Of a DNA stretch of 64,000 nt, positions 35,844 to 45,960 are shown in pieces. The translations under genes were made by a program, and so were the position numbers. Where the stretch lies: assembly GCA_950295325.1 (NCBI GenBank), contig OX485806.1, positions 58,833,169 to 58,897,168 on the forward strand, written 5' to 3'. Within the stretch, counting starts at the first letter, position 1. Every line of letters begins with the position of its first letter. Source of the stretch: Polytrichum commune (lineage: Eukaryota; Streptophyta; Polytrichopsida; Polytrichales; Polytrichaceae). The notes beneath the pieces are model-generated. The model was not told the origin of the DNA, ran no database searches, and saw nothing but the letters and a program-made list of their open reading frames with translations.

Positions 35844-36949
35844 ATGATGGAGGATATTGTACATTTAGGGGACACCTCTCAGTGCCCTTCAACACAACTC
35901 GCATTGACACGGACTGTGAATTCGGGTGACTTTCTTGATGACCAAGCACCTGCCACACATCCGCAGCCTCACGAGTCATCGGGTGTGGATCCTTCAAGTC
36001 AAACGCCTAGTGCACGCTCGTCGTCATGTCCATCTCAATCACAGGGTGCCACTCCCCATAAGGTTCGTGGTCCCAATTGGACCGAGGCCGAGATGCTAGT
36101 ACTCATTGGCCAAAAATGCATAGAGTGGGACGGAAGGCATAATTACAGTCAGCCTTCTCTCGCACGGTTTGTCTATGGCACCACGGCTTGGAAATTGGTG
36201 TTGGCCGGATGCTTGGGCGTAGTGGGGTTTCGGGTTAGGGACACCGACCAAATCACAATAAATGCGATGGGTTGATTAAGGATTACAAGAAACTAAAGGA
36301 CTACATAGATGGCTCGGGCTCGGCGAATTGGTGGGGATTGAGTAGGGAAGAGAAGAAACAATTGTCCAGGACTAGGAAGATGTCACTGGAGTTTAGTGAG
36401 TCCATGTACATTGAAATGGAGGCTTTTGTTGGGAAGAGACAAATTTCTGGGCGAGCCACGGACGTGGTGGATTCCGACCGTGTGGCGCCAACGACATCAA
36501 GGCAATTTGGTCGTTCCCCGCCCACCCCATGTGCTCATGCTAGTGGTGGGATTAACAACCCCATCGCTAGTGCCACGACTGCCTCGGACTCTCCATCGAG
36601 GGTGACACCCGGAGACGATAGGCCTGGATCGACGGGAAGGAAGAGGAAGGTAGTTGGCACGGACAACTTGGTTGACTTCGTGAAGGACTTCAATTTTGAG
36701 TATTTGGCACGTGTTGAGGCACAAGACAAGGATAGACAAGCATGGAGGAGCGACATGCTAGCATTCGATAGAGCACGAGAGGCGAGAATTGCACAAAAAA
36801 AGACTGATGTTGTAAGCATGGATCAAAAACTTTACGAGTTGGAGGTCGAACAGACCAAGAACCTAGGCAACATGACTGTTGCACTGCTCATGCTCGCATC
36901 ATCTATGGATGCCCTTACTAGGTATTCCGCTCTACCTTCCTATCCTTGA
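35844..36949 (+). pseudogene. Harbinger Myb/SANT-like (trihelix) DNA-binding protein, one frameshift
   Basis: This is the second protein of PIF/Harbinger elements; it binds subterminal DNA and helps bring the transposase to the nucleus. The likely start MMEDIVHLGD is at 35,844. After a Ser/Pro/Gln-rich stretch comes the Myb-like domain: GPNWTEAEMLVLIGQKCIEW, then DGRHNYSQPSLARFVYG, GCLGVVGFRVRDTDQIT, and in the next frame NKCDGLIKDYKKLKDYIDGS and ANWWGLS. The frame changes once near 36,260, where one extra A in an A-rich stretch is the simplest explanation. A basic GRKRKV segment (about 36,637) is a nuclear-localisation candidate. The C-terminus (36,660-36,900) is charged, heptad-like and probably a coiled coil. 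It faces the transposase gene tail to tail. Confidence 0.8.
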
Positions 36950-37727
36950 TTGTGGCTTCCTTTCACACTACTCCCCTTCTTGGATGTCTTCTTGTGTGTT
37001 CGGCATTTTGAACACGAACTAGATAGTCCAAGAGGTCCTCCTTTGCCATTTGTCCCTCTAGCAATGCTCGGTCCTCGCTCACTAGTCCCATTGGCCTAGG
37101 AGGCCTGAACCCGTCCTCTTCCTCTCTCCATGTGCATGTAATGTCATCCATTGTTGGTAGATGGCATTCCACCAAAATTTGATCCAGGGTGCGGTCCTTG
37201 CTTGCAAGTAGTATGTTGTGCAAAACACAACATGCATGCACAACCGTAGGCAAAAAATCTAGCTTGAGTGATGACTTTGTGCCGATTTCTTTGAACCTTG
37301 ATTTCAGTATGCCGAAGCCTCTCTCCACGCTCATGCGGGTTGAGGAGTGCTCCCGATTGAACCATGCCTCCTCCTGTGTGAGCGCCAATTCCATGGGTCC
37401 CATTTTGAAGGGAGTAATGCACCAACTCAATAGTGGATAGCCTTGATCGGCCACAATGTAGGGAGGAAATGAAAATCATGTTCCCCAAGTCAACGGATCA
37501 TCATGGAAACCCCCCATTATGCCCTCGTCAACCTTTCGGTAAAGCTCCGTTGATTTGAAATGAGCGTTGTCGTGCAGAGAGCCGGGAGGGCTTGTGTTTA
37601 TGGATGTAAAATAACACTTACTGTCAACAACACCTTGTAGCAATATAGAGAATGACTTGTACCGGTTGCGGTGGTCCGCCGCGACAATAGTGTTCGATGG
37701 AGCCGCGACATAGATATGGGAGCCGTC

Positions 37728-38540
37728 GATAGCATCAGGGTTGTCTATCCTGCCGTTATGACGGTGTCGTGCCGTCATGTCGTGTCGTGTCGTGATGGAC
37801 CCCTCCGTCACGACACAATAGGGTCCACGTAGGGTCAACATAGGGGGAACGGACTAGGGTGGGTAAAATACTTACCTTCTTGCCAAGGTGGCGTCCTATG
37901 TGGCAGAAAACGCCGACGTGGTCGTGGATATGCCTAGCGCCAGGTAAATCATTTTGCCATTTTGTTTACCATTTTGTTAAAATCAAAGTAGTAAAAAACG
38001 ACTAAGGAGGGTGTGGGGCGGACGGGGGTGGGGGGGGGGGAACAGAGCGGACGGGGTCGGGAATGGGGGGGGAACGGAGCGGACGGGGTTGGGAACGGGG
38101 GCGGACGGAGGGGGGGGAATTTTTTTTTAAAAAATGGGGCGGACGGGGAAGGAAAAAAAAAAAAAAAAACCCGGGGCGGACGGGGGAGCGGACGGAGGGG
38201 CGGACGGGGGGGAACGGGGCGTACGGGGTTGGGAATGGAGCGGACGGGGGGGCGGACAGGCGCTAGTAATTTTTTCCCCACTTTACCTCTACTTTGCTGA
38301 CATGTCATATCACGTGGACATCTTACATCCTACGTGTCCGAAATGGGGTAATGTAATTACACACAAAATTCGGTAAAATTCAAGTCCGTCAGGATAAAGA
38401 CAGCATCTGGCATAATGTCGTGACGGATATGTGTCGTGATATGTGATATGTGACGGATATGTGTCGTGACGGATATACGGCACGACATTATGTCGGGATT
38501 AGCCTCCGTCACGACACAATAGACAACCCTGGATAACACC
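37728..38540. mobile_element. Mutator-type MITE inside the Harbinger transposase
   Basis: Terminal inverted repeats AGGGTTGTCTAT (37,737 on) and ATAGACAACCCT (ending 38,530) enclose 794 bp. Both ends continue into related sequence containing TGTCGTGACGG and its complement. The flanks GATAGCATC (37,728-37,736) and GATAACACC (38,532-38,540) are an imperfect 9-bp duplication, the length typical of Mutator elements. No gene is inside; the middle is a G-rich array. The element splits the codons just before the first catalytic Asp of the host transposase, so it inserted into a once-continuous gene. Confidence 0.8.
38000..38262. repeat. G-rich array of GCGGACGGGG-type units
   Basis: Units of the form GCGGACGGGG, alternating with GGAACGGAGC and TTGGGAATGG, repeat irregularly through the middle of the MITE. 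They are broken by poly-T/poly-A runs at 38,119-38,136 and 38,151-38,169. The G-runs make G-quadruplex formation plausible. Confidence 0.85.
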
Positions 38541-39060
38541 TATGCAGTTAGGAAACCATTGCTTCGATTGGAAACCTGCCGCTGTGCGCACCAACCTCCG
38601 ACCCACCGGCCAAGCAATCAGGTGGCCGAGGTGAGTGCTTATGGCTGAGCACACTTGGCGCAGAATTTCGTGGACGGTGGACTTGCCGAGTGCGGCCTTG
38701 TCTGCGACCAATGGAATGGACACGCCGTGCATGAGTTTGAATAGTGTTACCACAACGTTTTTCTCAACACCTATAGGTTGTCTCCAATGTGTTTGTTGTC
38801 CTTATATGAATGGGCGGAGATCGTTCACTAGTCTGTCAAACATCCTTCTTCTCATTCGCAGGATGTCGTAGAACATGTCAGGTGTGTAGATGTTGAAAAG
38901 GTATTCATTGAACCAGCATGTGGACCTTGGCTTCACATACCATTTTGCATCGAGAACCCCTATGTGCCAAACAACGAGGTCGGAAATTTGCTTCACATGT
39001 TGGAGATGCAACGTGTTGTCTTCGGGCTTGTGCCTATCCGATGTGTAGTGATGTGGGGAC

Positions 39061-39090
39061 TAAACCCCTAAACCCTAAACCCTAAACCCT
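39061..39090. repeat. Short telomere-type repeat (CCCTAAA), four units
   Basis: TAAACCC occurs four times in succession with one extra C after the first unit. This is the Arabidopsis-type plant telomere motif. It lies just upstream of the main transposase exon (minus strand), so it may act as a telo-box-like promoter or intron element rather than a telomere relic. Confidence 0.9.
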
Positions 39091-39457
39091 TGCACAAAGG
39101 AGCGGGTCGGGAGGCAGATGGAGGATCTAGTTCGGAGGGGGACTGAGAGGGGACTTCTCCTTGCGGTTTTGGAACCTAGACGCACATTGGAAATGTAGAA
39201 TGCAAGCAATTTTAATGGAGGGCACTTGAGAACCTGGATACATTTCATGTTGTATGAGGAGTTGGCATGTTAAACTACATTCCACCAACAATTGCAATTT
39301 AATTAAAATATGCTTACATGTACAGATGAGGCATGACTTTTGCACATACAGTTCAGTGCCATAAACATAACCCTTCTTTGTGGTAGAAAATGTCACGGGT
39401 TGTTTCCAATAAGAATCTTTGTCCACATATGCAAAACAAATCCAAAACTTCAAGTAC

Positions 39458-39706
39458 CTGTGCATGGAGTCCATGGATGGCGACGTCAACTGCCGCCAAC
39501 CTCTGCCTAATGTCTTCAAAAGGGTTTGCACATTGAACGGTGCGAGCATGTAGTGGGAAACTATCAAACTCCGCATCGACATCCCTGACCATGTACAAAA
39601 GAGAACGGCCCAACTCGTGCGATTCCAATTCCTCCTCGGAATCGAACCGTAACATGAGTGATTGAAGATCGGTACAGTCCTCCTCCAACTCCCACCTGCA
39701 ATACAT
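39458..39706 (-). CDS. Candidate N-terminal exon of the Harbinger transposase
   Basis: The minus strand has an open, acidic stretch: MYCRWELEEDCTDLQSLMLR, then FDSEEELESHELGRSLLYMV and RDVDAEFDSFPLHARTVQCA. It ends at a consensus donor CATGCACAG|GTACTT at 39,458 in phase 0. Acidic leucine-containing N-termini are usual in Harbinger transposases. The joining acceptor near 39.1 kb was not identified. It could also start upstream, since the frame stays open to about 40,036. Confidence 0.45.
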
Positions 39707-40039
39707 CTCCACGATAGGGAGCAACTGCATGCATGTGTTGCGGACATCATGTGTTGCGGACATCATGTGGTGATGGAGGAGGCAATCTAGTGTGACGCCG
39801 CCATACCAGTTGTCCTGCACATAAGCATCATTGCAGGGACCCACAATCACCCAAACGAACCTCCACTCCCAAACGATAAAGGTGGTGAATAAAACCAAAC
39901 AACAATGGCAACAAACAACAATAGCACTAGACCAAAGTGTTGGAGTGAAACCACGAACCCAATTTGGTCTCACGAAATGCGGACTCGTGTGGCAACGAAT
40001 GCAAATAATAGGCATAGCATAACAACTTGTAACCATGCC

Positions 40040-42900
40040 AATAATCCTCCACTCTGCGAAGAAACAAGCAGTGCTCAGTATACTGCTAGTCCATGAATGC
40101 TAGCACCACGCGACATTGTCTATGCATGCATACGAAAGCCCAAGCCATTACACACAATGCAGATTGGAAGTTGGTGTGACCCATGGACACAGCTGGTCCC
40201 CTTGGAGCGCACAGTATGTGCAACTCGGTTGTGGACCGAAGGCACCCACATAGACTATGCGCTGTAGGACAGTGGCATGTTGCACGGCCAGAGACACAAC
40301 AATTCACGAAGCTCTGGAAGACTACTCAATATGTGATGCCGACATCCATTCCACTTATTTGTGCGCACAGAATAGTGCGCCTCAATCGTGTTCTAAAACT
40401 GGATGCAATGCACATGACGCTGGTGATCAAAATTTGGGTGGTGGTTCATGCATACGGACGGCGAAATGTATGAATGGCAGAATAGAGGGGAGAAAGCTGG
40501 CACAGGAAGAGCGGGAGGTGAAGAGTTCCAGAGTTCCAACACAAGACCTGGTGCATGTAATTTGGGGGATTATCTGGGTGAAGACACAGGCAACGTAAAC
40601 AAGGATGCGGAGCTGAAACCAGCAGTCCTATTGTGGCCATTAAAATTTCAGGCATTAGAATACGATTGCAGCATGGGCTGCGCCATGTGGGTGCAGTGGC
40701 AGGCAAAGATTAAGCGAAGAACAACACTCCTGGGGTAGCTGCGGCATTGTTCATGTAGAAGCACCGACAGTGCCGCAAAGATCGAAGTCGACTGCTAGGC
40801 AATTGGGGGGGGGGGGTGAACAGAAAACCAATTCAAGAGCGGCATGGATGTGGGCTCCCAATTTACACCGGAATCCTGCAGCAATGAACCCAAAAGTGCG
40901 ACGTCTACGTCTAGTAGCAAAACAAACCACCTTGCGCAGTTGCTTGCGAGAGCAGCAGTGCGTTTAATTGAAACAGCAGCCACAACCATTTCATGGAACA
41001 CGAGTACGCACAGTAACGATGCAAGGGATGCACTAAGGGATGCGCAGACGGCAAAGCGCGGGACCGGGAGCCTTGTAACACTTGGGACCAGCCCACACAT
41101 TGAACAGAAGGCGCGTGGCCAACAGAAGCCAGGGGCATGGCAGCCCCGAGGGCTACGCACAGTTCAGAGCACATAACATGCCGCAAAAACAACATTCATG
41201 CACGGGAGTTGGAAAAAAATGGACACACATAGAAAGAACAGAAGAATGGTGTGATCACCCAGCGAGAAATTCATTGAAGGCACAGATAAATTTATTTTCA
41301 AATAAACGTAGCACACATATAGGAAAGACCCAACATTGCCACGGTGGGATATCCCAACACCCCAAGAGGAGAAGGCTGCAGGCCTCTAAGTGGCCAGAAT
41401 TTGATGCACAGAACGGTCTAAAAACATGGCAGGACTGGAAGTTGCAACTGTGCAGACTACAAGCGAGGCCCAAATGCTCATGCGGAGCAGGCCCCGCAGC
41501 ACAGAGGTGACATCCACGACTGGAAACTGCGAGTGCGGCATTGGTGCACTCTGTGGCACCAACGGCTGACCCTGTTGCTGGATGCGGTTGCTCGCCGAAA
41601 GGATCCGGGTGTTGGACTAGGGGCTCCCCGATGCACACTCCGATGCAGATTGCCTCCAACTCGCAGCCGCGGTCGCGTTTCCAGGAGATGGAGCTGCCTT
41701 GGTCGCCGGGCCGCGTGTGACAAAAATAGCAACTCGATTGCTGAGGTGCCAGGCGGGTGCAGGGGGCCAGCACCACCGATGGCCACCAAGCTTCCACAAC
41801 TCCCCGCACATCATTGAATCCCTCCCACTAGTGTTCCGGGCATCTGCAGCCAAAACCGAGTGGACTTGGAACCAAATCAGCACTTCCCGCCATTGCGCTC
41901 CGTAGTGAAACTCCAGCGGCGTCCCGACGCAGCCGTGCGGAACTCAATGCAAGAGTGGACTGCCGCACAGAGGAAGAGCTGCAGTTTGGAGGGTCGGACG
42001 AGGAGGAGGGGGGGAGAAAGAACAGACTACTTCTGCTACGACATCCGCGCAAGCGACGACCTGCCAGGGAAGGCATCAGAACATGGGCTTATCGACAAGC
42101 ACACGACCACCCTAAACCCCTCCTGCGCGCATTGGAGCTGCGTGCCGACAAACCCTAGACCGCACTCCGCATGCCCGCCATGAGCGACGTGCATAGGAGG
42201 ACCGGATGGACCAGACTGGCACCACACTCACACCCAGCTTCCGCGAAAAAATGACAACAACACAAAACCACCCAACGAAATGTCCATACAACAGGGGATC
42301 ACGAATGAAAGATCTCCCAAGAAACTCAATACACGCGGGGTTGCTCCCAGGCGCAGAGGTATTGGAATAGCGGCAACTCTTGAAAACATCATTTCCGCGG
42401 CAGCAGAATTAACAAGAACTCACAACACGGCGAGGCACCGACATCTCCGGCCCGGGGAGTGAGGGAGTAGACAGTTGCACAGACGACAAGGAAAACGCTC
42501 CCACCTGCAAAACCAGATGCTATCGCCCGATACAACGAATGTTCAGCGAAGACTAGGAAACCAGAAGAGGCATGCATCACTCACCCGAACTGCAGCTCCC
42601 GTAGCTCAGTGTCAAGCGTGGTCACAGTTGATCGCTCCATCTCGCCGCCCACTGACGTGCGCACCCGCTCCATTTCACTTCGCACGGACGTGCGAGCGAG
42701 GGAGACCAGAAACCCTCGGAGCGTGGGAGGCAAAAGGTTGGTGGGGAGAGGAAGGCGACAGAAGTGGGTGGATGAATGCTCTGGATGCCCGGGTACAGGC
42801 CCAACCTGTGCGGGCCCCCCCCTCCTGTTCCGGACCCATGGACCAAGTAAGTTGCATGCCCGGCAGCGAGGTTCCCGGCAGGGCCTTCTCTTACGGCGTC
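40040..42900. other. Harbinger right arm, GC-rich, no gene assigned
   Basis: Overlapping open frames on both strands have no recognisable domain and look like by-products of GC-rich composition. A 10-G run lies near 40,806. A small palindrome (GCACCA, two bases, TGGTGC) sits next to the right terminus at about 42,910. Confidence 0.5.
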
Positions 42901-42935
42901 CCGGCCCAGCACCACTTGGTGCGGCCAGGCCCTAA

Positions 42936-43440
42936 GTACCTTCTTTGAATGACTAAGTAATTTTTTTCAATCCATCTTCTCATGTCAAAGTAACATTTTT
43001 CAATGGTTAAACCATTTTTTTCAAGTGTTCACATAATCTTCTCAAGTAGCTATGTCTAAGTAACAAGAAACCTCCGTCTTCAAGGTAGCCAAATCACCTT
43101 CTACAATTATCCAAGTAACTTTCTTAAGTGCCCAAATGATCTTCTCTATTCGGCCAAGTAATTATCTTCAACTGGCCACGTAATCGTCTTTGAGTCTTTA
43201 ATGTAACTTAGTAAACCATCTTCGATTGCTCAAGTATTTTTCTTCAATTGGCCAAGTAGTCGTCTTCAAGACTTCAAGTAACCCTTCTTCGAGTGTCAAG
43301 TAATATTTTCTTCTTGATCAAGTAACGTCTTCAACGTATCCAAAACAATCTTTAAGTAGTCGAAAACTCTTCTTTAAGTGACTATCTTCAAGTAGCCACA
43401 TAACCATCTTCAAGTTCTTGAAGTAATCTTTTCGTGAGTA
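42936..43440. repeat. Degenerate minisatellite, ~22-30 bp units
   Basis: Variants of TCTTCAAGTGGCCAAGTAATC recur about twenty times with small insertions and substitutions. The array begins directly at the right border of the Harbinger. Similar words (GTAAGTAGCCAAATAGCC, CTTCAATGAGCCAAGT) occur at about 32,920-32,965 on the left side, so the transposon may have landed within or near such repeats. Confidence 0.75.
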
Positions 43441-43525
43441 GTCAATTAATGCTTTATAATTAGGTCCAAACTATTTTTAGCTCAATCAAATTATAACTCA
43501 ATATCGGTTATATTTAGAACATTTT

Positions 43526-45615
43526 TGTTGAGTACAACATTATGAATCACAAGAGATGTGTAAATGGTACGATCAATCAACACAGACCTAAGGAGCAAAG
43601 CACATTCAAGCATCAAATGGAATTAACAAGCAAGAGGAAGTTCAAGGAGCGGCACCGAAATTGGGAGAGGAAGCTTTCAACCTCGGCTATGGAGCTCGGA
43701 CTCGGCCATGGAGTTGGCCACGGCCTTAGGGACCCTTTCCCATGGCATTGCGCTACTTACGCGCGGAGATAGGGTCCGCTACCCACGGATATAGGAAACC
43801 CAGCTCCTTTACAAAAAGAGCTTAGTTATTAGAGGTGCATATTAAGGGGTATATGGAATATATTAGAATATAGGATTTTGAGGATGAGGGAAGAGACATA
43901 ATTATGTATTTAAGGATTGCATTGAATATCCAAGGAAGCATGATTATGGAATAGTTTAGAATGTAGGATTTTGATGAAGCACGATTATGGAATATATGGG
44001 AATTTTGGATATAAAGTTCAAGTGACATTATGAAGACACTAAGGGGAATATAGGACTAGAATACATTCTACGAGTATGTACTAAATACCAATTATCGGAA
44101 TCAAATCAATCACGCACAAAGATTTGATTGACTCTCAAGGAGAGATATAGTAAAATCTTGGTATTAAGAACATTAGAGTAGTGAAACGGTTATAACCGTT
44201 TTAGATAGATAGCATCTACATATATTGAAGATAGCTAGTATCTAGGAAAGTGTAAGTTAACAACCACTCTTAGTATAGATTTTGGATAGGAAGAAAAGAC
44301 TATATAAGGGAAGCATTTTAGGAGACCTACACCTCATTTTCTACACAACGAAGTTATCTTAAATTTGAGTGTCAAGAATCACTTGAAGCTTTTGTAACTC
44401 TCCTCTCGAGGAACTTTTGCAATACACTTATCTTTTCTACAAATGCGTGTGATCTTCCTACCTCTCTCAATTTGAACTACGAGTCGTCAATGGTACTTTG
44501 TAGCTTAAGTGATTGAGCAACCGAGAGTAGAGTAGATTGAATAGACTATTTTGAGAAAGAACTCAAAAGATAGTGTGAGGGTGAAAACAAAGCGCTCAAG
44601 ACAAATTGGAGAATCAATGGGACTTTGAGAGAGATTGAATTGAGAAAGCGATTGTCAACTTGAATGAAGGAAACAAGATTATCTCTCAAAGCGGAACTTA
44701 TCATTGATCTCCTCAAAAGGGAATTATAAATATACATGTGATTGAATGATATATGCATGTTATGATTTAAGCAAAACAACTTAACGATTGCAACTCCTTC
44801 AAAAGAGGAGGAGCTTATTATTGAAAACTACATAATTGACTTATAAATATTATACATATTATACTACATATTGATTGTTGAACTTATGATTAACAAGAAT
44901 GATGAAGACATTAATTCATATCAAAGTTTGAATACATATGAATGAAGTAATATTGATATAAGATAATCTACTTACTACAATTGTTATTGAAGCTTCTTAC
45001 TTTAAGATTCTTTGTGAGTTGTTGGATGTCATTAACAATCAAAGAGGAGTTCTTTCTCTTGAATAAACCTCAAGAGAGTTATAATTATTCTTGTCATTAA
45101 AACACTTTGAATGTTAAACGTGACATTGCAAAACAATCAATGATGTGTTCACGAAATTATAACTACTATATGCATACATGTCAAGTTACAATATTATAAG
45201 TAGTAACACTTGAGCTTAAAAAGGAAGACTCAAGAATATTATATCTTCTTCATCATTATAAGATTACTATCATTTGTGTGATTAATGTTTATGAACTACT
45301 AACATTAAGAATTCATACAATTTATTGAAAACTATATTATGATCAAGGATAGTGTTACACCTCTTGAAGCTTTCTTTAAATCTAATGGTTCTTATTATCA
45401 ATGATGCCTTACATTGAGAGTAAGAATTAAGATAATGAGATTTTGTTCACTCCAATAATTATATTCATATCATAAGGAGAAGAGAGGGATTATTAATTAG
45501 AGACCGAACATATTAATGAGGCACGGTAGTTCTCAAGCGAATATAAATTTACGTGATGTCTCACCGTAAGTCTTCTTGAGCTAAATTGCAAGGGAACGAC
45601 CCACGGGGTCCATCA
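43526..45615 (+). mobile_element. Solo LTR, family B, plus orientation; 5-bp TSD ATTTT
   Basis: Starts TGTTGAGTACAACATTATGA and ends GGTCCATCA, 2,090 bp. The flanks are ATTTT at 43,521-43,525 and ATTTT at 45,616-45,620. A promoter-like CTATATAAGG lies at 44,300-44,308, splitting it into U3 and a long transcribed part. There is no polyprotein and no second LTR beside it. The same LTR occurs in reverse orientation at 51,924-54,199. Confidence 0.92.
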
Positions 45616-45639
45616 ATTTTATTTTAAATATGTCCTATA

Positions 45640-45960
45640 ATCCCTGTCATTAATTAAGTACATTCTATTTTTAGATCAATCATGCAGTCTCTGCTATAAT
45701 TAGTCACAGTATATTTTTAGATTAGTTATGTTCTATCTCGGTTTTAGTTTTGCCTATAATTAATACATGATTATTTTAGCACAGATTTCATATAATCTCA
45801 GTTTCTACTATAATTAAGAACATGCTATTTTTGGCATGATTATAATATAATTAAAGCACAGATTTCATATAATCTCAGTTTATACTATAATTAAGAATAT
45901 ACTATTCTTGGCATGATTATTATATAATTGGACACAACCTATTTTTAGCATAATTACAAT
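45640..45960. repeat. AT-rich 77-bp tandem repeat
   Basis: GCACAGATTTCATATAATCT starts at 45,779 and again at 45,856, with the following sequence (ACTATAATTAAGAA, GGCATGATTAT) repeated in register. More diverged units extend left toward the LTR and right to about 45,960. Confidence 0.85.

Larger units (their letters stand above)
36963..39090 (-). pseudogene. Harbinger DDE transposase (HARBI1-like), two stops and a MITE insertion
   Basis: The transposase cuts and joins DNA through a DDE triad. In order on the minus strand: YLFNIYTPDMFYDILRMRRR (38,880s), then WRQPIGVEKNVVVTLFKLMH and LGKSTVHEILRQVCSAI (38,640-38,790, the helix-turn-helix region), FPNCIGVI up to 38,532, then after the insertion IDGSHIYVAAP (first Asp). 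GSLHDNAHFKSTELY follows (second Asp), then ADQGYPLLSWCITPF and SSTRMSVERGFGILKSRF (catalytic Glu). In-frame stops lie at 38,802-38,804 (TAA) and about 37,476-37,478 (TGA). Otherwise the frame is continuous, and the interrupting DNA plus duplication (804 bases by my count) is a multiple of three. The C-terminus HTRRHPRRGVV ends at 36,963. A further N-terminal exon is likely at 39.5-39.7 kb. Confidence 0.88.
33424..42932 (+). mobile_element. PIF/Harbinger DNA transposon, 9.5 kb, TSD TAA
   Basis: The element is bounded by TAA on both sides (33,421-33,423 and 42,933-42,935), the standard 3-bp target duplication of this superfamily. The left end is a run of 16 G followed by CGCACC and, further in, GGGCCCGGGACCG. 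The right end, read inward on the minus strand, is GGGCCTGGCCGCACC and then GGGCCGGGACGCCG, so the termini are imperfect inverted repeats. Inside are the two expected genes, Myb/SANT-like (+) and DDE transposase (-), convergent and 13 bases apart. The body is much richer in GC and CpG than the DNA around it. At 9.5 kb it is longer than most Harbingers; 33.5-35.8 and 40.1-42.9 kb carry no recognised gene. Both genes are broken, so mobility would depend on another copy. Confidence 0.85.

Noticed and set aside
39061..39090. A chromosome end or large interstitial telomere
   Set aside because: Only four units are present, inside a transposon, with ordinary sequence on both sides.
33500..42900. Dozens of overlapping open frames of 60-220 codons on both strands
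   Set aside because: They overlap each other in all frames in GC-rich DNA, lack motifs and splice logic, and cover non-coding arms of the Harbinger. Only the Myb-like and transposase frames have domain support.
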